64,000 bases of DNA from Lewinellaceae bacterium (lineage in GTDB: Bacteria > Bacteroidota > Bacteroidia > Chitinophagales > Saprospiraceae), in contig JACJYE010000007.1 in assembly GCA_020636255.1 (NCBI GenBank), positions 124,001 through 188,000 on the forward strand, written 5' to 3'. A program made the translations under genes and the position numbers. Under the pieces are notes generated by a model, which made no database searches, was not told where the DNA came from, and saw only the letters and a list, made by a program, of their open reading frames with translations. This document shows positions 34,364 through 43,327 of this stretch, piece after piece. Within the stretch, counting starts at the first letter, position 1. The number at the start of each line of letters is the position of its first letter.

Positions 34364-35944
34364 ATGAGTCATTTAACGGAATTGAACAAAAGGCGCACCT
34401 TCGGCATCATCAGCCACCCGGACGCCGGCAAGACAACCCTCACCGAAAAACTGCTGCTGTTCGGCGGCGCCATTCAGGTGGCAGGAGCCGTCAAGTCAAA
34501 CAAGATCAAACGCAGCGCCACCTCCGACTTTATGGAGATCGAAAGGCAGCGGGGTATCTCCGTGGCGACCTCCGTCATGGCCTTCGAATACCGCGGCCTG
34601 AAGATCAACATCCTGGATACTCCCGGCCACCAGGACTTCGCCGAGGACACCTACCGCACCCTCACGGCCGTCGATAGCGCTATCGTGGTGATCGACGTCG
34701 CTAAAGGGGTGGAAACCCAGACCGAAAAACTGGTCGAAGTGTGCCGGATGCGCCAGACCCCCGTCATGGTCTTTATCAATAAGCTGGACCGCGAAGGGCT
34801 CGACGGCTTCGACCTGCTCGATGAGATCGAGCAAAAGCTGGGCCTGACGGTATGCCCCCTGAGCTGGCCGATCGGCATGGGCCAGCGTTTCAAAGGCGTC
34901 TACAGCCTGTACGAAAAAAAGCTCATCCTCTTCCGCGCCCATGGCAAACAACAGGAAGAGGATACCATTGTGATCGACAACCTCCACAGCCCGGAACTGG
35001 ATAAAACCGTGGGCGCGGCTGCTGCTGAAGAACTGCGCGACGAGGTGCGCATGATCGAGGGTGTATACCCCGACTTCAGCAGGGAAGCCTACCTCAACGG
35101 AGAGCTCTCGCCCGTCTTTTTCGGCAGCGCGATCAACAACTTCGGGGTCCGGGAACTACTGGACTGCTTCGTAGAGATCGCCCCGGCGCCCCTGCCGCGC
35201 ATTACCGAAGAGCGCCAGGTGCGCCCCGAAGAGGGCCAGTTTGCCGGCTTCATTTTTAAGATACATGCCAATATGGACCCCAAACACCGCGACAGGATCG
35301 CCTTTCTTCGCGTCTGTTCGGGCACCTTCCAGCGCAATACCAACTACCTGCACGTACGCCAGAACCGGAAGATGAAGTTTGCCAACCCCACCAGCTTCAT
35401 GGCCGACAAAAAGACCGTCATCGATGAGGCTTACCCTGGCGACGTGATCGGCCTGTATGACAGCGGCAACTTCAAAATAGGGGATTCGCTGACAGAAGGT
35501 GAAACCCTGCACTTCAAGGGCATCCCCAGCTTCTCTCCCGAGCAGTTCCGATACGTCAACAACGACGACCCGCTCAAGTCCAAGCAGCTTTCCAAGGGGC
35601 TCGAACAGCTCATGGACGAAGGCGTTGCCCAATTGTTCATCAAAGAAGACAACGGCAGGAAGATCATAGGCACCGTAGGCGCCCTGCAGTTCGACGTCAT
35701 CCAGTACCGCCTGGAAAATGAATACGGTGCAAAGTGCTCCTACGAGCCCGTCAACCTCTACAAAGCCTGCTGGGCCAGTTGCAGCGACCCGGCCGCGCTC
35801 AAGGAATTCCTCTCCCGCCGACAGCGCGACATCGCCCGCGACAAACACGGCCAGCTGGTATATCTCGCCGAATCGGCCTGGGCCCTGAAGATGGCCCAGG
35901 AGAACCACCCAAAGGTGCAGTTCCACTTCAAGAGCGAGTTCTGA
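34364..35944 (+). CDS. prfC: peptide chain release factor 3
   Basis: A 526-residue translational GTPase that recycles RF1/RF2 from the ribosome after termination. The G1 motif SHPDAGKTT, switch region with DTPGHQDF (G3) and NKLDRE (G4) are intact. The length and C-terminal LARDKHGQLVYLAESAWAL-like region (ARDKHGQLVYLAES) match RF3 rather than EF-G. The start at 34364 gives MSHLTELNKRRTFGIISHPD, as in the family. It converges on psuG with an 11-bp gap. Confidence 0.96.
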   Translation: MSHLTELNKRRTFGIISHPDAGKTTLTEKLLLFGGAIQVAGAVKSNKIKRSATSDFMEIERQRGISVATSVMAFEYRGLKINILDTPGHQDFAEDTYRTLTAVDSAIVVIDVAKGVETQTEKLVEVCRMRQTPVMVFINKLDREGLDGFDLLDEIEQKLGLTVCPLSWPIGMGQRFKGVYSLYEKKLILFRAHGKQQEEDTIVIDNLHSPELDKTVGAAAAEELRDEVRMIEGVYPDFSREAYLNGELSPVFFGSAINNFGVRELLDCFVEIAPAPLPRITEERQVRPEEGQFAGFIFKIHANMDPKHRDRIAFLRVCSGTFQRNTNYLHVRQNRKMKFANPTSFMADKKTVIDEAYPGDVIGLYDSGNFKIGDSLTEGETLHFKGIPSFSPEQFRYVNNDDPLKSKQLSKGLEQLMDEGVAQLFIKEDNGRKIIGTVGALQFDVIQYRLENEYGAKCSYEPVNLYKACWASCSDPAALKEFLSRRQRDIARDKHGQLVYLAESAWALKMAQENHPKVQFHFKSEF

Positions 35945-35955
35945 GCGGCACGCTA

Positions 35956-36876
35956 CTATTCCGGCATGTGAAAAGCTGCTGCTACCGCTGCGCCCAGGCG
36001 GGCGTTGTGAAGCACCAGCTGTATGTTGGCCTCCAGGCTTTGCCCTCCCGTCAAATCCTCAATGCGGCCCAGCAAGAAAGGCGTGATGGCCTTGCCCTTA
36101 ATGCCCTGGCGCTCCGCTTCGGCCAGGGCCTGCGCGATAGCCGTTTCCGCCGCCCCGGCAGGCATAGCATACGCTTCGGGGACGGGATTGGTTATGAGGA
36201 GGCCGCCGGCCAGCCCGGCGCCCCATTTGGCCTGCATGATGCGGGCAGCTTCCAGCGGAGTGTCGATGCGGTAGTCGACGGGCAGGCCGCTGCTGCGGCT
36301 GTAGAAAGCGGGAAATTCATCGGTTTGATACCCCAGCACCGGTACGCCATGGGTCTCCAGGTATTCCAGGGTGAGCGCCAGGCCGAGTATCGCCTTGGCG
36401 CCGGCGCAGACGACGGCCACGCTACTGCGTGCAAGTTCCTGAAGGTCGGCGGAAATATCCATGCTCTGCGCTGCGCCCCGGTGCACCCCGCCGATACCCC
36501 CCGTAGCAAATACGCTGATGCCTGCCATTTGAGCGATGGCCATGGTAGCAGCAACGGTTGTTGCCCCGTCGGCTCCGCGGGCCAGGAGCACAGGAAGGTC
36601 GCGCCTGCTGGCCTTGGTTACCCTGGGGCCTTGTTTCCCAAGATAGCTGATCTCCGCTTCGCTCAAGCCGGCTTTCATACGCCCGCCCAGAATGGCAATG
36701 GTAGCGGGGAGCGCGCCATGGCCCCGCACTTCCTCTTCCAGGCGCAAGGCCGTTTCCACATTTCTCGGATAGGGCATGCCGTGAGAAATGATGGTCGATT
36801 CCAATGCGACGACGGGCATGCCTGCCTGCAAGGCAGCCCGAACTTCAGGCGATAGGGCCAGGTAGGGTTTTTCCAT
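35956..36876 (-). CDS. psuG: pseudouridine-5'-phosphate glycosidase
   Basis: A 306-residue enzyme that splits pseudouridine 5'-phosphate into uracil and ribose 5-phosphate in a Mn-dependent reaction. Family motifs ALESTIISHGMPYP, TVAATMAIAQMAGISVFATG and GGIGGVHRG are clear, and the C-terminal half has the conserved LLITNPVPE segment. The ATG at 36876 gives the family start MEKPYLALSPEV. The partner kinase psuK is not adjacent. It follows a GT2 gene on the same strand after 38 bases. Confidence 0.94.
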   Translation of the reverse strand: MEKPYLALSPEVRAALQAGMPVVALESTIISHGMPYPRNVETALRLEEEVRGHGALPATIAILGGRMKAGLSEAEISYLGKQGPRVTKASRRDLPVLLARGADGATTVAATMAIAQMAGISVFATGGIGGVHRGAAQSMDISADLQELARSSVAVVCAGAKAILGLALTLEYLETHGVPVLGYQTDEFPAFYSRSSGLPVDYRIDTPLEAARIMQAKWGAGLAGGLLITNPVPEAYAMPAGAAETAIAQALAEAERQGIKGKAITPFLLGRIEDLTGGQSLEANIQLVLHNARLGAAVAAAFHMPE

Positions 36877-36914
36877 AGCGCTAATATAGAGAAAAAGCGG
36901 GTGCACAAAGGCCG

Positions 36915-38072
36915 TTACCGCACAACCCTCCCCTTCCATTCATAGTGCTTCACCACCAGCGATAACACCCCTACCAGTGCGAAATACGCCACGTGCATGA
37001 GCTCGGAGCGCAGGAAACCCCGCAGCAGCCGCGGCCGGCCGAAGAAATGAGCGGCCGTGCTGAGCAGCAGGTAGTCAGATACCGCCTTGGCAAGGAAAAG
37101 GGCCAGGAAAAGCCCCGCGCCGTATGCGGGTAGGAAAGGCAGCGCCAGGATGGCTGCCAGGATGGCCCAGCAGTACAGGAACACCAGCCCGATCACCGCC
37201 GTGGTGCGCCAGCTGTCGTAACTTTCGTTCTTGGCGCCCCAGCGCAGGCGTTGCTGAAAGAAGGCGCGCAGCGTGGCTTGCGGCGGCGTGTACACCACGG
37301 CGTCGCGGCTTTTGACAAACCCTATCTGGCCCGGATACCTGGAGGCGATCTTCTGGATGAGGAAAACGTCGTCGCCGGAAGCGAACTGCTCATTACCGGA
37401 AAAGCCACCCGCCGCTTCAAAGGCCGCTTTTTCGTAGGCCAGGTTGGCCCCGTTGGCAAGGTATAATGCCTGCTGCGTTATACCGGCGCCTGTTACCAGC
37501 ATCATGCCGGCAAAGTCGAGCGCCTGGAAGCGTTCGAGGGCATTATGCACGGGGCTGAAAAGGACGGGAGCGGCTATCGCCCTGGCCCCGGTAGCTTCGT
37601 AATAGGAAACGAGTTGCCGCAACCAGGCAGGCCTGGCACGGCAGTCGGCATCGGTCGTAACGATGAGCTGTCCATGGGCATGAGCGATGCCCACTTCCAG
37701 CGCCTTTTTCTTATACGACTGTACAGGGATGGAGGCATCGGTATGTTCAGCCAGCGACAGCAGCCTGATGCGGGAGCTGGCCGTAGCACGAGCTACCGCC
37801 GCCGTCTGGTCGGTGGAATGGTCATCCACGACGATACATTCGAGCAGATCTTCGGGGTAGTCCTGCTGCAGGATGCTCTGCAGGCAGGCGCCGATGGACT
37901 GCTCTTCATTGCGCGCCGGAACGATGACGCTTACGTGCGTATGGGGTGTCCAGCCTTCAGGGGCATCCCATTCCGGAAGCGCATCCCAGGCCTGCAGCAG
38001 CCATCTGGTGAGTAAGCTGTAGCCCAGGGCCAGTATGAAACCCGCGATGGGAAAGAAGGACAGCCAAACCAA
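36915..38072 (-). CDS. membrane-bound GT2 family glycosyltransferase
   Basis: A 385-residue protein with an N-terminal helix (residues 7-27), a GT-A domain containing VSVIVPARNEEQSIG, IVVDDHSTDQT and a TTDADCRA (DxD) motif, the acceptor-site QQRLRW (Q/RxxRW) motif near residue 270, and three C-terminal membrane helices. This layout is that of processive or lipid-linked glycosyltransferases similar to cellulose synthase-like GT2 enzymes. The donor and acceptor cannot be predicted. It lies three bases after a small membrane-protein gene and is likely cotranscribed with it. Confidence 0.88.
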   Translation of the reverse strand: MVWLSFFPIAGFILALGYSLLTRWLLQAWDALPEWDAPEGWTPHTHVSVIVPARNEEQSIGACLQSILQQDYPEDLLECIVVDDHSTDQTAAVARATASSRIRLLSLAEHTDASIPVQSYKKKALEVGIAHAHGQLIVTTDADCRARPAWLRQLVSYYEATGARAIAAPVLFSPVHNALERFQALDFAGMMLVTGAGITQQALYLANGANLAYEKAAFEAAGGFSGNEQFASGDDVFLIQKIASRYPGQIGFVKSRDAVVYTPPQATLRAFFQQRLRWGAKNESYDSWRTTAVIGLVFLYCWAILAAILALPFLPAYGAGLFLALFLAKAVSDYLLLSTAAHFFGRPRLLRGFLRSELMHVAYFALVGVLSLVVKHYEWKGRVVR

Positions 38073-38075
38073 CGG

Positions 38076-38558
38076 TTATTGTTCTTTAAAAAAGTCGTCG
38101 TACGGGGTGGTGTCCGGTTTTTGCCGCGGCTGAGGCTCTACCCTGGGCAATTCGGCATCCACGTCATCAGGCATTTCCAGCTCTTCAAAATCCACAAACT
38201 CACCTTCGCGGGAGCGGATGGCGTCTGCTTGCGCCTGCTTAACGCGCTTTTTGAACAGCGCCTTACCCAGCAGGAAAGCCGCCAGCACTGGAAAGCCAAG
38301 CACGCTGAGCGCGATGGAGCCGGCCCCCATCAGCGGGTTCTGCCTGACCAGGGCGATCAGCCACTGGACATAACGCACTACCACTTTATAGTCCACGATC
38401 AGGGTCGCGATGAGCAATATCGGAGAAAGGTAATATAGTATGGTGAAAATAAAGCGGGCGAGGAAATAGAGCCCCACGAGGAACAACACGATGAAGATGA
38501 TGCCAAAAAAAGAGCTGAAGGGGTTGCCCTCTATGTTAATGTTCTTGCGATAACGCAT
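38076..38558 (-). CDS. hypothetical membrane protein
   Basis: A 160-residue protein with three to four hydrophobic segments between about residues 15 and 95 and a charged cytoplasmic-type tail ending YDDFFKEQ. The start MRYRKNINIEGNPFSSFFGI is a recurrent pattern in Bacteroidota hypothetical proteins of this size. I chose the ATG at 38558 because the 34 in-frame codons upstream look non-coding. It directly precedes the GT2 gene, which suggests a shared envelope role, but nothing in it shows a function. Confidence 0.72.
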   Translation of the reverse strand: MRYRKNINIEGNPFSSFFGIIFIVLFLVGLYFLARFIFTILYYLSPILLIATLIVDYKVVVRYVQWLIALVRQNPLMGAGSIALSVLGFPVLAAFLLGKALFKKRVKQAQADAIRSREGEFVDFEELEMPDDVDAELPRVEPQPRQKPDTTPYDDFFKEQ

Positions 38559-38707
38559 AACAATTCTGCTGTTTTCTTTTAAAACCGATAAATTAAGCAA
38601 TAGTTGGCAGGCATTACAAGCCTTTAGGCCAAGAGTGCCTGCCGTTCGATGAGCGCTCATTCTGCCTAAAAATCACCTGCCGATTTTTACATCCAAGCAA
38701 ATAAAAG

Positions 38708-38715
38708 TATTTTTG
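38708..38715 (+). promoter_or_regulatory. putative promoter -7 element for the TlpA-like gene
   Basis: TATTTTTG matches TAnnTTTG exactly, 78 bases before the ATG at 38794; a T-rich stretch lies at the -33 distance. Confidence 0.4.
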
Positions 38716-38793
38716 GGCGTCATCCATTCCCCTGTCGGAAGCATCTCCCAAAACGGAAAACCACCGCAATTTTTCAGTTAAACCAGAATTGAC

Positions 38794-40143
38794 ATGACCA
38801 AACTACTATTGTGGGGCCTGCTGGCCATCTGTAGCCTCGGCGTCAAGGCCCAACCTGCCGATACGTATGTACTGCGCTGCGAGATACAAGGCTGCCCGGA
38901 GCCCCTTTCCCTTTTCACATTCGACGGCATGATATTTACCCAGCTCAGGCAGGCCGAAAAAGTGGGCGCTACCACTTTCGAATTTCATATCCCTCCTTCT
39001 GAACCGCGCTTTTTCTACCTGGGCACCAATACCAGTAATGTGACGCCCATCATCCTGGGTACGGAGAACGAAGTTGTCGTCAAAGGAAATTGCGGGGCCA
39101 TTCGCATGGCAACCATCGAAGGGTCAAAGATCAACCAGGACTACAACAGCCTGAAGGAGACGATGAACGAGTTGCGCAACAAGGCAGGCCAGCTGATCCG
39201 TCAGTACCAGGTGGCGTTCGGTGAAAAAAGAGAGGCCGTGGTTGCGGAGATGAAAACGGTCGACGCCCAGAAAAAGGCCCTGCTTGACTCCCTTCAGCAG
39301 GCGGACCCCTTCCTGGGAAAGATCGTGGCGCTGAACACCTACCTCAGTTTTCAGAACTATCCGAACGGCTATTCCGATGAGATAGAATATTTCGCCAACG
39401 AATACTTCAGTTTTGCAGACCTCAGGGACCCCGCCTACGAAACCCTGCCCTGGGTGTACGAAGCCTTCCGCAACTACACGACAACGATCGTCAGCGTACG
39501 GCTCAGCGATGATAAACAGCAGGAGTACCTGGATAAGGCTCTGGCAGCGTTGCCACAGGGCGGCCCTACCTATAAGCTCGCGCTCGCCGGCGTGCTTAAT
39601 ATCCTGCAGCAAAAGAACAACAACAATTATGCGTACTTCGGCAACAAATTCATCGAGACGTTCCGAAAGTCCGACCCTGCAGCGGTGGCCAGCTTACAGA
39701 TGGAGATCAAAAAGGCCCGAAGCTTTATGATCGGCGGCGAAGCGCCTGATTTCACGCTGAAGACGCCGGAAGGCGAAGGCCTGAGCCTGAGCGACCTGCG
39801 CGGCAAGGTAGTGCTGATCGACTTCTGGGCCAGCTGGTGCGGCCCCTGCCGCCGGGAAAACCCCAACGTCGTGCGCATGTACAACCAATACAAAGACAAA
39901 GGCTTCGACATCCTCGGCGTCAGCCTCGACAAAACCCAGGACCGCTGGGTGGATGCCATCCAACAGGACGGGCTGGCCTGGCATCACGTCAGCGACCTGA
40001 AGGGCTGGTCGAATGAGGTGGCCCAGGCCTATGGTGTCCGCTCCATCCCACACACCGTGCTGGTCGACGCCGAAGGGAAGATCATCGCCCGCAACCTGCG
40101 TGGCGAAGCGCTGGAGCAAAAACTGGCGGAGCTCTTCGATTAG
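38794..40143 (+). CDS. TlpA-like thioredoxin-fold protein with DUF4369-type N-terminal domain
   Basis: A 449-residue exported protein. A signal peptide (to about residue 19, ending VKAQ) is followed by a DUF4369-like beta domain (about 25-115), a helical middle and a C-terminal AhpC/TSA-TlpA thioredoxin domain (about 310-449) with the redox motif WCGPC at residues 348-352. The cis-proline loop is RSIPHTVLVD. Such proteins act as periplasmic thiol:disulfide reductases in Bacteroidota. The gene is followed after eight bases by a hydrolase gene and is probably cotranscribed with it. Confidence 0.88.
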   Translation: MTKLLLWGLLAICSLGVKAQPADTYVLRCEIQGCPEPLSLFTFDGMIFTQLRQAEKVGATTFEFHIPPSEPRFFYLGTNTSNVTPIILGTENEVVVKGNCGAIRMATIEGSKINQDYNSLKETMNELRNKAGQLIRQYQVAFGEKREAVVAEMKTVDAQKKALLDSLQQADPFLGKIVALNTYLSFQNYPNGYSDEIEYFANEYFSFADLRDPAYETLPWVYEAFRNYTTTIVSVRLSDDKQQEYLDKALAALPQGGPTYKLALAGVLNILQQKNNNNYAYFGNKFIETFRKSDPAAVASLQMEIKKARSFMIGGEAPDFTLKTPEGEGLSLSDLRGKVVLIDFWASWCGPCRRENPNVVRMYNQYKDKGFDILGVSLDKTQDRWVDAIQQDGLAWHHVSDLKGWSNEVAQAYGVRSIPHTVLVDAEGKIIARNLRGEALEQKLAELFD

Positions 40144-40150
40144 GGGTGCT

Positions 40151-40918
40151 ATGCTGGAACTGAACTATAAAACCTTCGGGCAGGGCCTGCCCGTGGTCAT
40201 CCTCCACGGCCTGTTCGGTATGCTGGACAACTGGCAGGCCGTAGCCCGCAAGCTGTCGGAGGACTATACGGCCTACCTGCCCGACCTGCGCAACCACGGG
40301 CGGTCGCCGCATCACGACGACATGGATTACCCCTGTATGGCGGAAGACCTCCGCTACTTCATGGAATCGCATTGGATGTTCAAAGCGCACATCATGGGGC
40401 ACTCCATGGGCGGGAAAACGGCGATGCAGTTCGCGCTGGCCCACCCGGGTATGGTAGACAAGCTGATCGTCGTGGATATTGCCCCCAAAGCTTATTCCGG
40501 GGGCCATCAGGATATCTTCGATGCCCTGATGTCGGCCAACCTCACCGGAGCGGCCGAGCGGAGCGATGTGCTAACCCAACTGCAAAGCCGGATAGAAGCC
40601 CCCGGCGTCCAGCAGTTCCTGATGAAAAACCTGTCGCGCAATAAAAAAGGAAAGTTCGAGTGGAAGATGAACCTGCCTGTGCTGTATAAGAACTACCAGA
40701 ACCTTCTGGCCACCATCGACGCCGACGAGCCGTTCGAAGGCCCCGCCTTGTTCATCAGAGGCGAAAGGTCGGATTATATCCTCGATGAGGACTGGCCCAT
40801 GATCAAGGCAGTCTTCCCCAGGGCACAGCTGGAAACAATAGCCGGAGCCGGCCACTGGGTACACGCCGACAAACCGGAAGAGCTCCTGGAAGTGCTCAGG
40901 GCTTTTCTGGCGGGCTAA
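40151..40918 (+). CDS. alpha/beta-fold hydrolase (YbfF-like esterase)
   Basis: A 255-residue cytosolic hydrolase. The oxyanion start VVILHGLFGMLDNWQAVA, DLRNHGRSPH and the nucleophile elbow GHSMGGKT (Ser85) match the YbfF/abhydrolase-11 esterase family. The catalytic His is in the C-terminal AGAGHWVHADKP. The natural substrate is unknown. The ATG at 40151 follows the TlpA-like stop by seven bases. A 68-bp spacer made of short GTTTCAG repeats separates it from hemW. Confidence 0.88.
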   Translation: MLELNYKTFGQGLPVVILHGLFGMLDNWQAVARKLSEDYTAYLPDLRNHGRSPHHDDMDYPCMAEDLRYFMESHWMFKAHIMGHSMGGKTAMQFALAHPGMVDKLIVVDIAPKAYSGGHQDIFDALMSANLTGAAERSDVLTQLQSRIEAPGVQQFLMKNLSRNKKGKFEWKMNLPVLYKNYQNLLATIDADEPFEGPALFIRGERSDYILDEDWPMIKAVFPRAQLETIAGAGHWVHADKPEELLEVLRAFLAG

Positions 40919-40921
40919 AGT

Positions 40922-40976
40922 GGGGTTTCAGGTTTCAGGTTTCAAGTTTCCCTGTAACTTGTAACCCCGAAACGAA
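40922..40976. repeat. short imperfect GTTTCAG repeats
   Basis: The spacer before hemW contains GTTTCAG twice, then GTTTCAA and GTTTC in tandem, followed by CCTGTAACTTGTAACCCC. A related run (ACTGGAACTTG and CCTGTAACCCC) occurs at 14889-14914, so this is a dispersed low-complexity type of sequence rather than a gene signal. Confidence 0.5.
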
Positions 40977-40986
40977 AAAGGTTACA

Positions 40987-42159
40987 ATGCCTGGCATATA
41001 CATCCATATCCCTTTTTGCAGGCAGGCCTGCCACTACTGCAACTTCCACTTCTCCACTTCTCTCAGGTACAAAGAGGAGATGCTACAGGCCATTCTGCAG
41101 GAGCTCAGCCTTCGCAGCGGTTACCTGGAAGAAAAAGAGCTGGACAGCATCTATTTCGGCGGCGGCACGCCCAGCCTGTTGACGGAAAGTGAACTCATGC
41201 GTTTTTTCGATGCGATAGGCAGGTATTTCAGGCTCAGGCCCGGCGCCGAGATCACCCTGGAAGCCAACCCCGACGACCTCACCCCTGAAAAAGTTCAGGC
41301 CCTGCGCCATACACCTGTAAACCGCCTGAGCATCGGCATCCAGTCCTTCCACGATGAAGACCTCCGCTTTTTCAACAGGGCGCATACCGCCGGCCAGGCC
41401 CGCGCAAGCCTGGAGCACGCCCTGTCCGCCGGTTTTACCGGCCTGACCATAGACCTCATCTATGGCGCCCCTACCACCGGCCAGAAGCAATGGGAGGAGA
41501 ACATCGATATTTTCTTCGGTTACGGTATCCCTCACCTCTCCAGCTACGCCCTGACGGTAGAGGATCGGACCGCGCTCGCCCATTTCATCAAAACCGGTAA
41601 AGTGCCGCCCGTAGAAGATGAAAAGGCTGCCCGCCAATACGAATACCTAATGGCCTCGATGCACGCTGGGGGATATGTGCAATACGAGATCTCCAATTTC
41701 GCCCGGCCCGGCTGCTTTGCCGTGCACAATTCCAGCTACTGGAAGGGAGAGCCTTATCTCGGCCTGGGCCCCAGCGCCCATAGCTATAACGGGGCCAGCC
41801 GGCAATGGAACATCTCGAACAATGCCGGCTATATTCGGCTGCTGCAAGGAAGCAGCGGCGCGCAGGCCCTCATTCCCGGGCTCTTCGAAACAGAGCACCT
41901 CAGCACCGCCACCCGCTACAACGAGTACGTGATGACCGGGCTGCGCACCATCTGGGGGGTCGAGCTATTCCACCTTCGGCAAATGGCTCCCGCTTATGAA
42001 AACTATTTCCTGGAAAACATCCGCCCATTCCTCGATGCAGGGCAGGCGAAGCAGGAGGGCGACACCATCAGCCTGACGGATGCCGGCAGGCTTTTGGCCG
42101 ACGGCATCGCATCTGCCGTTTTTATGGTGGGTGAAACAGGGCCTGAATTCAGAATGTAA
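40987..42159 (+). CDS. hemW: radical SAM heme chaperone HemW (coproporphyrinogen-dehydrogenase-like)
   Basis: A 390-residue radical SAM protein. The cluster ligands Cys11, Cys15 and Cys18 form CRQACHYC, with the HIPFC context and the FGGGTPSLL SAM-binding loop of the HemN/HemW group. HemW lacks the extra cysteine of HemN (CRQACHYCNF, not followed by C), so this is the heme-trafficking chaperone rather than the oxidase. Position right after the hydrolase gene suggests readthrough. No terminator is visible downstream. Confidence 0.92.
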   Translation: MPGIYIHIPFCRQACHYCNFHFSTSLRYKEEMLQAILQELSLRSGYLEEKELDSIYFGGGTPSLLTESELMRFFDAIGRYFRLRPGAEITLEANPDDLTPEKVQALRHTPVNRLSIGIQSFHDEDLRFFNRAHTAGQARASLEHALSAGFTGLTIDLIYGAPTTGQKQWEENIDIFFGYGIPHLSSYALTVEDRTALAHFIKTGKVPPVEDEKAARQYEYLMASMHAGGYVQYEISNFARPGCFAVHNSSYWKGEPYLGLGPSAHSYNGASRQWNISNNAGYIRLLQGSSGAQALIPGLFETEHLSTATRYNEYVMTGLRTIWGVELFHLRQMAPAYENYFLENIRPFLDAGQAKQEGDTISLTDAGRLLADGIASAVFMVGETGPEFRM

Positions 42160-42345
42160 CTTTTTTGATTAAATTATTTTGTTTTTCGCCCCTTGCTTTT
42201 CCGTTCTGTTTTTGTTTTAAATAAAAGACAATAGATACGCTATGCGGCATCAAGGCGCACAGACGAGAGTATGATATTTAACCTTGAATTAACACCAACA
42301 GGGAGCTTACGTCAAAAAAATAAAATAAAAAAAATGTTTTAAAAC

Positions 42346-42376
42346 TTGCATTAATGAAACAAATCGTGCAACTTTG
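42346..42376 (+). promoter_or_regulatory. promoter of the AntA/AntB-like gene
   Basis: TTG at 42346-42348, a 20-base spacer and CAACTTTG at 42369-42376 (one base from TAnnTTTG) form a good promoter inside a very AT-rich 240-bp spacer. The leader would be about 20 nt. Confidence 0.55.
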
Positions 42377-42402
42377 TATACGTAACCAGAATACAACCAA
42401 TC

Positions 42403-43209
42403 ATGGAACTTCAGGTATACGTCAGCAAAAAAGGTACAAAAGTAGTAGCCGCCACCAACCTCCACCAGGCGTTAGAGTTGGCGGACCATCACTATGCAGC
42501 CAATGTCAAAAGCTGGCTTACGGATATATATGCGTTTAAAGACGGCATCCGCCGGCCGGTAAAGATGCAGGACTACGCCCCCCGCAATACGCCGGGTAAT
42601 ACCCTACTCAAAGACTACTACTTTACCGTAGAAATGGCGAAGCTCATCGCGCTGCATTCCAAAAGCAAGGCCAAGCTAAAACACGCCAAGTGGATGTATG
42701 CACTGGAGGATGAACCTGAGCAGGCGAATGGCCTGAATAAGGACCAGATATTGCACATACTCGAGTTGGCAAAAGCCATGGGAATGGTGTCTTGCCAGGA
42801 AGCTGCCGAGAAGCGGCACCTTCAGGTTTATGAACAACGCAACGGCGGGGCCACCAACTGGTGGAAGTACCGCGCCGATGTCATGGGCTATTCTGCCGAC
42901 TCCCTTAGGGAAAAGCTGCTGGTACAGGGGAAAAAAGCCCGGGGGAAAACACAAAGGCATATGCTGATGCAACTGGACCCCTATGAATTAATCCGCACCG
43001 GCGTCATCGACCTGTTTATGGCTATGGGGAAAAATGTGCGCTATGCCCGCAGCATGGGCGACCTGGCAAAAGCCTTTGCCCGCGAATTGAAGGTAGAAGT
43101 TTTTGATGACAGGAGCGAAGCGCTCCTGTTCGCACCAAACGCTAACGACCAGCTGGTAAACGAGCTCAAAGCATTTGAGCACGCCGGGAGGCTGAGCGTT
43201 TGGTCATAG
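42403..43209 (+). CDS. AntA/AntB antirepressor-like protein, chromosomal
   Basis: A 268-residue cytosolic protein. Residues 1-115 resemble the AntA/AntB antirepressor domain of phages: a start VSKKGTKVVAATNLHQALEL, a W-L-T-D-IYAF segment, then DYYFTVEMAKLIALHSKSK ahead of KHAKWMYALE. The remainder is helical with no motif I recognise; a KNVRYARSMGDLAKAFAREL stretch is conserved-looking. No other phage gene is near, and codon use matches the host, so it is probably a domesticated regulator. It has its own good promoter in an AT-rich spacer. DNA binding or protein binding are both possible. Confidence 0.6.
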   Translation: MELQVYVSKKGTKVVAATNLHQALELADHHYAANVKSWLTDIYAFKDGIRRPVKMQDYAPRNTPGNTLLKDYYFTVEMAKLIALHSKSKAKLKHAKWMYALEDEPEQANGLNKDQILHILELAKAMGMVSCQEAAEKRHLQVYEQRNGGATNWWKYRADVMGYSADSLREKLLVQGKKARGKTQRHMLMQLDPYELIRTGVIDLFMAMGKNVRYARSMGDLAKAFARELKVEVFDDRSEALLFAPNANDQLVNELKAFEHAGRLSVWS

Positions 43210-43327
43210 CATAGCAATATGAATATGAATATGATATGCAAATCCAAATCCAAAATCCAGACAGAGCTAAATTGCCTGTTCTCTGATCTGGAGGGTGGGC
43301 CTATTTAGGCCACACGTTGCTAAATTG

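Noticed and set aside
42160..43327. Prophage remnant around the AntA/AntB-like gene
   Set aside because: Neighbours are hemW and methylmalonyl-CoA mutase. There is no integrase, attachment-site duplication or structural phage gene.
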